Source: Filomicrobium sp.
GTDB taxonomy: Bacteria; Pseudomonadota; Alphaproteobacteria; Rhizobiales; Hyphomicrobiaceae
Reading direction: 5' to 3'
Assembly: GCA_017792465.1 (NCBI GenBank)
Contig: CP051234.1
Coordinates: 1,180,606 to 1,244,605 of the forward strand
Length of the DNA: 64,000 bases
Shown: in pieces, positions 18,568 to 27,038 of the stretch
Position numbering within the stretch: position 1 is the first letter of the stretch
Layout: each line of letters begins with the position of its first letter
Notes under the pieces: generated by a model
Database searches by the model: none
What the model was told of the DNA's origin: nothing
The model's input: the letters and a program-made list of their open reading frames with translations, nothing else
Made by a program: the position numbers and the translations under genes

Positions 18568-19116
18568 TTAAGCCGCAGTGCGCTCTGTCAGTTCGCCATT
18601 GAGATAGGCCAGGATGTTTTGCGGAGCGGATTCGCCGTAGGGATCGCTTTCGCAATTATCCGAATAGCCACTTTCTTCGAACCAGGCTTCGACGACGCCA
18701 TTATTGACGATGGCGGCATAGCGCCAGGAGCGCATTCCGAAGCCCAGGTTATTCTTGTCGACCAGCATGCCCATCTTGCGGGTGAACTCACCGGAGCCAT
18801 CGGGGATGAGCTTGACGTTCTCGAGGTTCTGCGACTTGCCCCAGGCATTCATGACGAATGCGTCATTGACCGACACGCAGTAGATCTCATCGATGCCGGC
18901 GGCGGCGAAGTCTCCATGGAGCTTCTCGAAGTCTGGGAGCTGGAAGGTCGAGCACGTCGGGGTGAATGCGCCCGGCAGTGAGAAAACGATGACGCGCTTG
19001 CCGGCGAAGTAGTCGGCGGTCGTTTTATCTTCCCAGCGGAACGGGTTTGGACCTTCGATGCTGTCGTCACGAACACGCGTGCGGAAGGTGACCTGCGGAA
19101 GCTTTCTGCCAATCAT
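18568..19116 (-). CDS. Peroxiredoxin, Prx5/AhpE-like
   Basis: A 182-aa thiol peroxidase. The peroxidatic cysteine is in SLPGAFTPTCST, the Prx5-type active-site motif. Other cysteines occur in EIYCVSVND and NCESDPYG, so a two-Cys cycle is possible. ATG at 19116 is used because the in-frame extension upstream is basic and not family-like. Similar peroxiredoxins sit beside nif genes in several diazotrophs, where they would remove peroxide formed when Rnf, ferredoxins or nitrogenase meet oxygen. It follows the flavoprotein by 128 bp. Confidence 0.9.
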   Translation of the reverse strand: MIGRKLPQVTFRTRVRDDSIEGPNPFRWEDKTTADYFAGKRVIVFSLPGAFTPTCSTFQLPDFEKLHGDFAAAGIDEIYCVSVNDAFVMNAWGKSQNLENVKLIPDGSGEFTRKMGMLVDKNNLGFGMRSWRYAAIVNNGVVEAWFEESGYSDNCESDPYGESAPQNILAYLNGELTERTAA

Positions 19117-19244
19117 GATATCTCCAATCGTTTCTTCTCTGCTAGTTGAACCCACAGCGCCAGAAGTCCGGCGCCTCTTTAAGCGGTTGCGCAGTTTTTT
19201 TGCTTTCAACCGCCAAAACTCATCTCAACTCTGCCGTGCTCATC

Positions 19245-20282
19245 TCATGCGCGTAGAAGTGTGCGCGTTGCTTCGACCCCGGAGCGCACCGCCCCATCGA
19301 CGGTCCGTTGGGCCAAACGGTTTGCGTCGCCGACGACAATCGCACCAGGATTGATCAGCGAGCGCATATCGGATCCGCACGGGCACCAGCCGGATCGATC
19401 GGCCAGCCCGGAGGCTTGTGCGATTGCGCCAGCCTCTTGAGCGGTAACGAAATTGACGACATCGGCCTGGATCAGTCCGTGCGACGTCTCCAGCCTGCCG
19501 GTGTGCGCATTGATTTCACGAACCTCAACGGGTCTATCGCGGCCAACCCACTCGACACGCTGGCCGAGGTCCGTTGCAGCGATCGCGGAAGCGAATGCAT
19601 CGGCGGCCCGAGTGCCCTCAGTTGCATCCAATACCGTGAGCTTCGACGTTGGTTTCTTGCGCGCAAGGAATTTGGCAATCTCGACTGCGCGCTGTGGCAG
19701 GCCCGCGGGATGACTGACGTCTCCGGACGGCAGGCGGAGCACCACGTGGGTGCCATCGGACATCGCAGCAAGCTGGGCTGTCAGCCGTTTGGCTTCGCGC
19801 GGGCTGCCCCATGCGGCTGGCCAATGGTGGCGCGCGATGGAATCGAGCCCCGCAATACCTTCGTCTTGCGCCGTCGTGCCTGGTGCAACGACGACATAGT
19901 CGAAGGCGAAGTCGCGACCGCTCATGCCGCGTGCGCTTTGGCGTTGCCAATCGATTGCCGCGATTTCGTCGAGAGCGATTTCGATGTCGGCGGCTTTGAG
20001 CTTGTTGAAGACGCCTGAGAGGTTGGGCCGCTGAAACCGTTGCTGAGCGCCGGAAGTGTTTTTGAGCGTTGCGGGATCGCGTTCGATCAGCAAGATCCGG
20101 GCGGAGGTATCGGCCTGACGTAAGGCAAGGGCCGCCGCAACACCGGCTGGTCCTCCCCCGATGATCGCAACCCGTTTGGACTTCGGCCATTTCCCATAAG
20201 ACAACACCTGTTGGCCGGCAGCGAATGCCGAACCGCCAACGAGGAGGCCGGCAATCAGGCTCCTGCGGTTCAGCTCGCGCAT
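19245..20282 (-). CDS. Tat-exported FccB-like FAD flavoprotein
   Basis: A 345-aa flavoprotein resembling the flavoprotein subunit of flavocytochrome c sulfide dehydrogenase. It begins NRRSLIAGLLVGGSAF, a short twin-arginine-type export signal, then GGGPAGVAAALALRQ binds FAD. The region equivalent to the redox-active CPPGPYER of FccB reads SHPAGLPQR (Ser190), so that cysteine is missing, while a CPC pair appears near residue 300. ATG at 20282 overlaps the nifM stop by 13 bp. Operon position ties it to nifVWZM. Substrate is unknown; sulfide oxidation by the classical disulfide route looks unlikely. Confidence 0.75.
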   Translation of the reverse strand: MRELNRRSLIAGLLVGGSAFAAGQQVLSYGKWPKSKRVAIIGGGPAGVAAALALRQADTSARILLIERDPATLKNTSGAQQRFQRPNLSGVFNKLKAADIEIALDEIAAIDWQRQSARGMSGRDFAFDYVVVAPGTTAQDEGIAGLDSIARHHWPAAWGSPREAKRLTAQLAAMSDGTHVVLRLPSGDVSHPAGLPQRAVEIAKFLARKKPTSKLTVLDATEGTRAADAFASAIAATDLGQRVEWVGRDRPVEVREINAHTGRLETSHGLIQADVVNFVTAQEAGAIAQASGLADRSGWCPCGSDMRSLINPGAIVVGDANRLAQRTVDGAVRSGVEATRTLLRA

Positions 20283-21187
20283 GCTAATGGCCTTTCGGAA
20301 AATCGTGGGGTGTCGGACATGCGCTCGCCGCCGCGCGTTTTCGTGTCTGAAGGTGCGCAAATCGATTTGATCCAATTGCGCTTGGCTTGTTGGCGCCTGC
20401 CTTCGGTAATCGCTTCGGCAATCTTGGTGCGGGCTTCCTTGAGTGGGACCGTGCGGGACGTGATGATCTGGTCGCAGCGGGCGATATGGTAGCCGGCTTC
20501 GGTTTGAATTGGCGCGCTGATTTGGCCAAGCTTCAATGCAAAGGCAGCCCGTTCCAGAGGTTCCATCAGCTGGCCTGGCGTCACCACGCCGAGGTCGCCG
20601 GCGCGCAACGCGCTCGGACATTCGGAATGGAGTTGCGCCAGAAGGCCGAAGCTCATGGGGTCCTCCCGCAACCGCGCGTGTAGTTCCTTGATACGGCGGT
20701 GCGCTTCAGCTGGCTCGTTTTCCGGGAATTCCGGATTGATCGTAATGAGAATGTGGCTGACTGCGCGTTGCTCAGGACGGATGAATTCTTCGCGGCGGCG
20801 CTCATAGAAGTCTGCGATTTCCTGCTTGGTTGGCGCCTTCACTGTCGAGGCCACCAGGTCGGTCGTCTTTTCGACAGCCAATTGGCGTTCGATCGCTTCC
20901 AGCAGAATTGCATCGTCAAGACCGCTGGCGGCAAGATCGGCGAGGAAATCGCAGAAGCTGTCGTAGCGCGAGATGATCGACTCACGTGCCGCAGTGATGT
21001 CTGCCGCATCCACTTTCACCGACTTCGCCTCTTGCGAGTTCAAAATTCTGTCTTCGACAAACAGCGTTCTGCGCGCGACGTCGCCTGCTGTCTCGGCTTC
21101 AGAGTCTCTGAGGTCAGCCGGCTTACGCCCGTACTTGTCCTGAGCCGCCTTGAAGAGATGGTAAGCGTAGATGTCGGTCTTGCTCAT
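20270..21187 (-). CDS. nifM: NifM, peptidyl-prolyl isomerase for nitrogenase Fe protein
   Basis: A 305-aa parvulin-type isomerase needed for NifH maturation. The parvulin domain spans about 140-245, with RAVSHILITIN, LGVVTPGQLMEPLERAAFALKLGQIS and AGYHIARCDQI. The N-terminal half is helical (AYHLFKAAQDKYGRKPADL), as in Azotobacter NifM. It overlaps nifZ by 4 bp and the following flavoprotein by 13 bp. NifM is mainly found in gammaproteobacterial diazotrophs, so its presence here is informative about origin. The final 25 residues are poorly conserved. Confidence 0.87.
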   Translation of the reverse strand: MSKTDIYAYHLFKAAQDKYGRKPADLRDSEAETAGDVARRTLFVEDRILNSQEAKSVKVDAADITAARESIISRYDSFCDFLADLAASGLDDAILLEAIERQLAVEKTTDLVASTVKAPTKQEIADFYERRREEFIRPEQRAVSHILITINPEFPENEPAEAHRRIKELHARLREDPMSFGLLAQLHSECPSALRAGDLGVVTPGQLMEPLERAAFALKLGQISAPIQTEAGYHIARCDQIITSRTVPLKEARTKIAEAITEGRRQQAKRNWIKSICAPSDTKTRGGERMSDTPRFSERPLACAS

Positions 21188-21735
21188 GGTGCATCCTTTG
21201 TGGGTGCTTGCTGTTCGGCTTGTTCGGCTGCTGCAGCCAAGACATCGGCCAGGTCTTCAGGATCGTCTTCGACGCTCAGCAAATCGTCCGGGGAAGCTTC
21301 GGCGACGAAATCAAGCGAGGTTTCGGGCACCTGCAATGTGCGGCCCGGAAAGCGCACGTGATAGGCAACGCCACCGGGGTTGTTGCGCAGGACCTTGAGA
21401 ACCTCGCCCTCGTCGCCGGGCTTGGCGATCACTTCGCCGCCAACGGCCAACTGCATCTTCGGCGTGACTTTCTCGCGGAACTCATAAAGGCTCGGCACCC
21501 ATGGATCGCTTGCCAGTTGCAGTTCCTGCTCGCGGCATCCCACGATCAGGTCACCGTCCATGAAGTGGACCGTGTAGATGATCTGGTCCTGCAAGAAGGT
21601 GCCGACGTCGCGGACATAACCGACGCTGCCGCGACGAATGAGCAATTCGCCAACCTTGGTTCCAGGGAAGGTCCCGTCGTTGCGCACATTCCTGATGACG
21701 CGAACTTCATCGCCAAATTGGTACTTCGGGCGCAT
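21184..21735 (-). CDS. nifZ: NifZ, P-cluster maturation protein
   Basis: A 183-aa protein required for forming the second P-cluster of the MoFe protein. It has two tandem NifZ-type beta modules: FGDEVRVIRNVRNDGTFPG with VGYVRDVGTFLQDQIIYTVHF, and VGGEVIAKPGDEGEVLKVL with GVAYHVRFPGRTLQVPE. The tail is acidic and alanine-rich. It follows nifW by 45 bp and overlaps nifM by 4 bp. Confidence 0.95.
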   Translation of the reverse strand: MRPKYQFGDEVRVIRNVRNDGTFPGTKVGELLIRRGSVGYVRDVGTFLQDQIIYTVHFMDGDLIVGCREQELQLASDPWVPSLYEFREKVTPKMQLAVGGEVIAKPGDEGEVLKVLRNNPGGVAYHVRFPGRTLQVPETSLDFVAEASPDDLLSVEDDPEDLADVLAAAAEQAEQQAPTKDAP

Positions 21736-21780
21736 GTCTCAACCTCCTGCAAAATCGAACGCTTGGACGGGACGGCTCGC

Positions 21781-22092
21781 TTATTTGCGAACCAGCTCCA
21801 TTGGAACAAAAGCGACCTGCGGCTGCAGGACTTTGAAAACCTTCTCGGTCAACGCATCCGAAGTCACGAAATCCTCGTAGGCGGTCCGCAAGAAGCTCTT
21901 GTAATAGGCCTCGCAATCGGCTTCGCCTGTGGGCTCCTTGGGATCTTTTTCCAGGTAGTCGTGGAAGCGCTGCAGAATGTGGAGGCGATTGACGTGCACG
22001 ACCTTGGGGTCGTAGTCGATTTCAAAGTGGTCGAGGAAATCTTCAGCGCTCGACAACTCTTGCAGGTCTTCTTCGAATTCTGCGTTGCGCAT
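21781..22092 (-). CDS. nifW: NifW, nitrogenase stabilising protein
   Basis: A 103-aa protein that binds and protects the MoFe protein during assembly. It has the compact NifW helical domain, with ELSSAEDFLDHFEIDYD near the N-terminus and VNRLHILQRFHDYL in the middle. ATG at 22092 (MRNAEFEEDL) is chosen; an in-frame extension upstream covers the gap to cysE and lacks conservation. It lies between cysE and nifZ in the nifV operon. Confidence 0.93.
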   Translation of the reverse strand: MRNAEFEEDLQELSSAEDFLDHFEIDYDPKVVHVNRLHILQRFHDYLEKDPKEPTGEADCEAYYKSFLRTAYEDFVTSDALTEKVFKVLQPQVAFVPMELVRK

Positions 22093-22133
22093 TTCGACGC
22101 TCCTTTGCTGTGTCGACACCGCTTGATGCGGCG

Positions 22134-22871
22134 TTACTGTCCACGGTTCTGATGCGGGTCTTGGGGTAAGTTCTCGCCCATCGAGGCATGAAGCCAACGT
22201 GGAGCTTCGGCTTCAGTGGTCTTGGATGTCGGGTTCAATGCCTGTTCGAGTTTTGTGACCCGGTTCAACAGCGTGCTCAAAGCTTCTGCGACAGGGTCGG
22301 GGATCAGGTGATGATCGAGATCGATGCCGCGCGGATCGAGCGGGGCGCTGCGTTTTTCGCGGACGACCCGGCCGGGAATTCCGACAACGGTGCTGGCTGA
22401 TGGAACGTGATTGACCACGACGGAATTGGCCCCGATGCGGGCGTTGCAGCCAATGGTGATGGGGCCTAACAATTTCGCGCCGCTGCCAACGACGACGTTG
22501 TCGCGCAGCGTCGGGTGGCGCTTGCCTTTGTTCCAGGACGTGCCGCCCAAGGTCACGCCGTGATAAAGCGTGACGTCATCGCCGACCTCGGCGGTCTCGC
22601 CGATGACGACGCCGGCGCCGTGGTCGATGAAGAAGCGATGGCCGATGGTGGCGCCGGGATGGATGTCGATGTTGGTTGCAAAGCGTGTCAGGAAGGACAT
22701 CAGTCGCGGCAGATAACGCCAGCCGCGCGTCCACAGCCCATGCGACATGCGGTGCATCACGATGGCGTGGACGCCGGGATAGGTCGTCAGAATTTCGAGC
22801 GTCGAGCGCGCCGCTGGATCGCGTTTAAAAACGCAGGCAACATCTTCCCGGATCATGGACACTATCGACAT
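22134..22871 (-). CDS. cysE: Serine O-acetyltransferase
   Basis: A 245-aa hexapeptide acetyltransferase that makes O-acetylserine for cysteine synthesis. The left-handed beta-helix repeats include [24 protein letters not shown] and [12 protein letters not shown], with the catalytic DHG and HG residues. In nif operons a dedicated CysE (NifP) raises cysteine supply for NifS. The ATG at 22871 is adjacent to the nifV stop, so the two are coupled. The C-terminal 40 residues form a coiled segment specific to this copy. Confidence 0.93.
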   Translation of the reverse strand: MSIVSMIREDVACVFKRDPAARSTLEILTTYPGVHAIVMHRMSHGLWTRGWRYLPRLMSFLTRFATNIDIHPGATIGHRFFIDHGAGVVIGETAEVGDDVTLYHGVTLGGTSWNKGKRHPTLRDNVVVGSGAKLLGPITIGCNARIGANSVVVNHVPSASTVVGIPGRVVREKRSAPLDPRGIDLDHHLIPDPVAEALSTLLNRVTKLEQALNPTSKTTEAEAPRWLHASMGENLPQDPHQNRGQ

Positions 22872-22872
22872 T

Positions 22873-24012
22873 TCAGACCCCTGCCAGCATGTGCGCGTGA
22901 TGAAATGAGGTGAGTTCGTCGGCGGTTGGCGAGCGCTTCGTCTTTTCGACGAGACGACGCACATCGGGCAAGATCCGCTGCGCCGCATCGCGCTCCAGCA
23001 TGATGCCGAGCTGCGCGTAGGCATGGATCAACCCCGTGGTGCCGGAGTGTTTGCCGAGAACGAAATTGTGATGGCGGCCGAAATCTGCCGGGTCGACGCC
23101 TTGGTAGTTGACCGGGTCTTTGAGGAGGCCGTCCACATGGATGCCTGACTCGTGCGAAAAGACGCGCTCGCCAACGAGGCTTTTCAGCGGCGAGATCCGG
23201 CAGCCAGATGCCTCTTCGACCAATTGCGTCAGGGCCTGGTAATTGCGCAAGTTGATGCCGGTGTCGATGCCCATGACCTTCGACAGGCCGACGACAATTT
23301 CTTCCAGTGGTGCGTTTCCGGCGCGCTCGCCAAGACCCAGGACGGTTGTGTTGACATGGGTTGCGCCGCCACGGATCGCAGCCAGCGAGTTAGCCGTTGC
23401 TAGCCCGATGTCATCATGCGCGTGCATCTCGATTGCCAGATCGCTCGAAGCTCTCAAGTCGGCGATGCGATCGTAGACCGTGAAGGGGTCCATGATCCCG
23501 ACCGTGTCGGCAAACCGGAACCGCTCTGCGCCTGCGCGTTCGGCAACCTCAAGAACGCTTTTCAGGAAATCCGGATCGGAGCGGGAGGAGTCTTCGCCGC
23601 CGATGCTGACGCGGAAACCCATGTCGCAGGCTTGCGGGACGATGGTTGCAATCTGCTGCAGCACCCAGGCGCGATCGCGATTGAGCTTCTTGGAAATCTG
23701 CTGGTCGGATACGGGGATCGACAGGTCGATCAGCGCAACCGGCAAACCGTGTGCCGCGTCGAGGTCGTCGCGGCGCAGGCGGCACCAGATCATCATGTCG
23801 GCGTTCAGCGACTGGGATGCTAGCGCGGCAATCGTCTCGCGCTCCTCCGCACCCATGGCGGGAATTCCGACTTCGAGCTCGGGAACGCCGATGGCATCGA
23901 GACGTCGTGCGATTTCGATCTTTTCGTCTATCGAGAAGGCGACACCGGCGGACTGTTCTCCGTCGCGGAGCGTCGTGTCGTTGATAATCACTTTGCGAGC
24001 GGACGTCGTCAT
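22873..24012 (-). CDS. nifV: NifV, homocitrate synthase
   Basis: A 379-aa enzyme of the HMGL/isopropylmalate synthase family that condenses acetyl-CoA with 2-oxoglutarate to homocitrate, the organic ligand of FeMo-cofactor. The start [19 protein letters not shown] has the catalytic TTLRDGE motif, and the metal-binding [14 protein letters not shown] and [13 protein letters not shown] stretches are present. It heads an operon with its own sigma-54 promoter and NifA site, after the nifS terminator. Confidence 0.97.
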   Translation of the reverse strand: MTTSARKVIINDTTLRDGEQSAGVAFSIDEKIEIARRLDAIGVPELEVGIPAMGAEERETIAALASQSLNADMMIWCRLRRDDLDAAHGLPVALIDLSIPVSDQQISKKLNRDRAWVLQQIATIVPQACDMGFRVSIGGEDSSRSDPDFLKSVLEVAERAGAERFRFADTVGIMDPFTVYDRIADLRASSDLAIEMHAHDDIGLATANSLAAIRGGATHVNTTVLGLGERAGNAPLEEIVVGLSKVMGIDTGINLRNYQALTQLVEEASGCRISPLKSLVGERVFSHESGIHVDGLLKDPVNYQGVDPADFGRHHNFVLGKHSGTTGLIHAYAQLGIMLERDAAQRILPDVRRLVEKTKRSPTADELTSFHHAHMLAGV

Positions 24013-24050
24013 TTGCGATTGTGCTCCAAGCTAGGTTGTTAAGCTTCAAA

Positions 24051-24065
24051 GCAATCCGCATGCCA
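24051..24065 (-). promoter_or_regulatory. Sigma-54 promoter of nifV operon
   Basis: Read on the minus strand the sequence is TGGCATGCGGATTGC, a strong -24/-12 element. It lies 39 bp upstream of the nifV start. Confidence 0.85.
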
Positions 24066-24151
24066 TTGCGTTTTTCCCAATATTTTCAGCATGTTAAACG
24101 CAGACCCCCGACGTCAGGAATTGGCGGTTGTCAGGTCGGCGACTGGGGCCG

Positions 24152-24167
24152 TGTTAGGAAATCGACA
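24152..24167 (-). promoter_or_regulatory. NifA upstream activator sequence of nifV
   Basis: TGT-TAGGAAATCG-ACA is a perfect TGT-N10-ACA site, 87 bp upstream of the -24 element. It lies in the 304-bp gap between nifS and nifV, which otherwise holds only the nifS terminator. Confidence 0.75.
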
Positions 24168-24228
24168 ACAGTTTTGGAGCGCCTTACCAGACGTCGTTCG
24201 GTTGCGTTGAGATTGGCTGTCGCGACGT

Positions 24229-24257
24229 AAAAAAGCGGCCTCTCTCGAGGCCGCTTT
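24229..24257 (-). terminator. Rho-independent terminator after nifS
   Basis: AAAGCGGCCTC and GAGGCCGCTTT form a perfect 11-bp stem with a 4-base loop, and on the minus strand the hairpin is followed by a run of six T. It lies 60 bp past the nifS stop and insulates nifV. Confidence 0.92.
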
Positions 24258-24316
24258 GAGTTTACGGAGGATAAGTCCTGCGTGACTGCCATCAGACTGC
24301 CAATGGCAGACGTTGC

Positions 24317-25534
24317 CTACGCGTAGGTCGGCTCGAAAGCCTGATCGGGATTTTCGACAGGTCCTTCTTTCGACCAGTAAGGTGACAGCTCACGCAACCG
24401 GCTAATGATGCCGGGGAGGGTCGCGATCACCTGATCGATTTCTTCCTGGGTGTTGTCGCAGGATAGCGAGAACCGGATCGTCCCGTGGGCGGCCGTGAAC
24501 GGGATGCCCATGGCGCGCATGACGTGAGAGGGTTCCAACGACCCGGACGTACACGCCGATCCGCTCGACGCTGCGATGCCCTTCTTGTTGAGCATCATGA
24601 GGATCGCTTCGCCCTCGATAAATTCAAAGGCGATGTTGCAGGTGTTGGGCAGCCGGTTGTCGGGATCGCCCGTGACGAAGCAGTGCGTGTTGGCCGCCAG
24701 GATACCGTGCTCCAGGCGATCACGCAGGCCGCGCACGAATGTGTTCTCGTGCTCGATCCGGCTGGCTGCCAGTTCGGCTGCGACGCCAAGGCCGACGATC
24801 GACGCTGAGTTTTCGGTTCCCGCGCGACGGCCGCGTTCCTGGTGGCCGCCACGCAGGAATGGGCGGAAGCGAGTGCCGCGGCGCAGGTAGAGCGCTCCGA
24901 TTCCTTTGGGTGCGTGCAGCTTGTGACCTGAAAGCGACAGCATATCGATCTTGGTCGACTTCAGATCAATCGGGATCTTGCCGACGGCCTGCACGGCATC
25001 GGTGTGGAACATGACGCCGGCTTCGTGCGCCATTTCGGCCATCTCGACGACCGGGAAGATCGTGCCGGATTCGTTGTTGGCCCACATCACGGTGACGAGG
25101 GCGACGTCGTCGTCAAGCCGCTTCTTATAGTCGTCAAGGTCGAGGCGGCCCTTGCTGTCGACGCCGAGCCGGATGATCGTATAGCCTTCTTTCTCCAGTT
25201 GTTCGCCCACGGCCAGAATGGCGGGGTGTTCGACGGCCGTGGTGATGATCGTCGTGCGTTCCGGCTGGGCTTTGAGGGCCGAATAAATCGCCGTTGAATC
25301 TGACTCGGTGCCGCAAGACGTGAAGATGATTTCACTATCGAATTCAGCGCCCAAGAGTTCCTGGACCTGGCGCCGGGCCTTGTTGACGGCGCGCCCGACC
25401 TGGTTGCCGAACTGGTGGATGGACGACGGGTTGCCGAACTGCTCGGTGAAATAGGGCAGCATGGCTTCCAGGACTTGCGGATCGACTTTCGTCGTCGCGT
25501 TGTTATCGAGATAGATGCCTTTGATGTCCGTCAT
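24317..25534 (-). CDS. nifS: NifS, cysteine desulfurase
   Basis: A 405-aa PLP enzyme that provides sulfur for nitrogenase clusters. The PLP lysine is in [11 protein letters not shown], and the persulfide cysteine is in the mobile loop [16 protein letters not shown]. The N-terminus [22 protein letters not shown] is typical NifS. It overlaps nifU by 4 bp and ends at a strong terminator. Confidence 0.98.
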   Translation of the reverse strand: MTDIKGIYLDNNATTKVDPQVLEAMLPYFTEQFGNPSSIHQFGNQVGRAVNKARRQVQELLGAEFDSEIIFTSCGTESDSTAIYSALKAQPERTTIITTAVEHPAILAVGEQLEKEGYTIIRLGVDSKGRLDLDDYKKRLDDDVALVTVMWANNESGTIFPVVEMAEMAHEAGVMFHTDAVQAVGKIPIDLKSTKIDMLSLSGHKLHAPKGIGALYLRRGTRFRPFLRGGHQERGRRAGTENSASIVGLGVAAELAASRIEHENTFVRGLRDRLEHGILAANTHCFVTGDPDNRLPNTCNIAFEFIEGEAILMMLNKKGIAASSGSACTSGSLEPSHVMRAMGIPFTAAHGTIRFSLSCDNTQEEIDQVIATLPGIISRLRELSPYWSKEGPVENPDQAFEPTYA

Positions 25535-26514
25535 AGTCCGGCCTCCTCAAGCTGGCGCTTGCTCAACGGGACGACCTGGACGAATTCACCCAGCTCTTCC
25601 ATCATTTTCTGCTGCAGTCCATTGAGTGTCAGTCCGGCCATCGAGCAGTCGGTGCAGGCGCCGGTCATCTTGACGAAGACCGTCTTGTCCTGGACGTCGA
25701 TGAGCTCAACGTCGCCGCGATCTGCCTGCAGGGCCGGACGCAGCGCTTCGATAGCTTTTTCGATCTTCTGAATGCGCTGGACGAGGGTCAGCTTGCTCTT
25801 TGCCTTTTTAACGGGGGCGGCTGGTTCTTCTTTTGCCGCACCGTTTTGCATGACGGGGAGTTCTTTGGATTTCTTTGCAACCGTGCGGCGCTCCAGAACC
25901 AGATCGGGCCGCCCAGCGCCGGGCGTGAACGTTTCGCCGCGGGCTTCGAGTTCGCGCGCCAGGATCTCTTCGATCTTTTCATGGCACGACGAGCAGCCTG
26001 CGCCCGCCTTGGTGTAGTTGGCGACGTCCTGCACGCTGCTGAGATTGTTGGCGCGGATGGTGTCGACGATGAGCGGCTCTTCGATTGCAAAACATTTGCA
26101 GATCAGCGCGCCTTCTTCGTGGTCATCTTCCCATACTTCGCCGCGATAGTTGGCAATGGCGGCCTGCAGCGCTTCGCGGCCCATGACCGAACAGTGCATC
26201 TTTTCAGGCGGAAGGCCTTCAAGGAAGTCGGCGATATCCTGGTTGGTGACAGCGAGTGCCTCATCCAGCGTCTTGCCTTTGATGATTTCGGTGAGCGCCG
26301 ATGACGAGGCGATGGCCGAGCCGCAGCCGAAAGTCTGGAAGCCGGCGTCTTCGATGATTTCCGTTTCCGGGTTCACCTTCAACGTCAGACGCAGGGCGTC
26401 ACCGCACGTCAGCGAACCGACATCGCCAACGCCGTTGGCTTCTTCTACCGCGCCAACGTTGCGCGGATTGTAGAAGTGCTCTTTGACGGTCTCCGAGTAG
26501 TCCCACATATTCAC
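25531..26514 (-). CDS. nifU: NifU, Fe-S scaffold
   Basis: A 327-aa three-domain scaffold. The IscU-like N-terminus (about 1-125) carries cysteines in LTCGDALRL and [12 protein letters not shown] central [2Fe-2S] domain has ICKCFAI and [15 protein letters not shown]. The C-terminal Nfu domain ends with the [13 protein letters not shown] CxxC motif. A charged alanine and lysine linker (about 215-245) separates the last two. It assembles clusters with NifS for NifH and NifDK. The start follows a purine-rich site and the gene is preceded by iscA. Confidence 0.98.
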   Translation of the reverse strand: MNMWDYSETVKEHFYNPRNVGAVEEANGVGDVGSLTCGDALRLTLKVNPETEIIEDAGFQTFGCGSAIASSSALTEIIKGKTLDEALAVTNQDIADFLEGLPPEKMHCSVMGREALQAAIANYRGEVWEDDHEEGALICKCFAIEEPLIVDTIRANNLSSVQDVANYTKAGAGCSSCHEKIEEILARELEARGETFTPGAGRPDLVLERRTVAKKSKELPVMQNGAAKEEPAAPVKKAKSKLTLVQRIQKIEKAIEALRPALQADRGDVELIDVQDKTVFVKMTGACTDCSMAGLTLNGLQQKMMEELGEFVQVVPLSKRQLEEAGL

Positions 26515-26612
26515 TCATCCATCTGTTCTGGGCGCAAATCAGCGAAACGGCCGCTGGCTCATGGGCGCCTGGGGGCGTGTTGAAAGGAAGATGTCCCGAC
26601 AAGTCCGTTCGA

Positions 26613-26942
26613 TCAGCATCCTGCTGCGAACGATTTCCCGCAGGCGCAGCTCTTGGTGGCGTTGGGATTGGTGAAGGTGAAGCCTGAGCCTTCCAGGCTT
26701 TCGACAAAATCGACCGTCACGCCTGTCAGGACAGGAATGCTTGAGGGCTCGACATAGATTTTGGTTGGACCGCAGTCGACAACGCTGTCGCCGTCTTTGG
26801 GTTCGGGCTCCAGTGACATTGCGTATTGCAGACCGGAACACCCGCCGTCGACGACCGAGATTCTCAGTCCGCCTATCGGGGCGTCAGCTGTTTCGACAAA
26901 TCTCAGAATTGCTTTTTTGGCGTTGTCTGTGAGTTCCAACAT
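26613..26942 (-). CDS. iscA: Nif-associated IscA/HesB-type Fe-S carrier
   Basis: A 109-aa A-type carrier. The conserved cysteines are in GGCSGLQYAMSLE and in the C-terminal CACGKSF. It begins MLELTDNAKKAIL; ATG at 26942 is used although the frame is open five codons further. It heads the iscA-nifU-nifS unit, which has its own sigma-54 promoter. In Azotobacter the homologue IscA-nif sits in the same place. Confidence 0.93.
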   Translation of the reverse strand: MLELTDNAKKAILRFVETADAPIGGLRISVVDGGCSGLQYAMSLEPEPKDGDSVVDCGPTKIYVEPSSIPVLTGVTVDFVESLEGSGFTFTNPNATKSCACGKSFAAGC

Positions 26943-26997
26943 GTTGCACATCTCCATGGAGGGTACGGCGATTTTGCACTCCGTAAGGAACGGTTAA

Positions 26998-27012
26998 GCA
27001 ATCGCTATGCCA
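26998..27012 (-). promoter_or_regulatory. Sigma-54 promoter of iscA-nifUS
   Basis: The minus strand reads TGGCATAGCGATTGC, a strong -24/-12 element 56 bp upstream of the iscA start. Confidence 0.85.
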
Positions 27013-27038
27013 CGCCCATTTTTCTGCACAAGCCGCTG

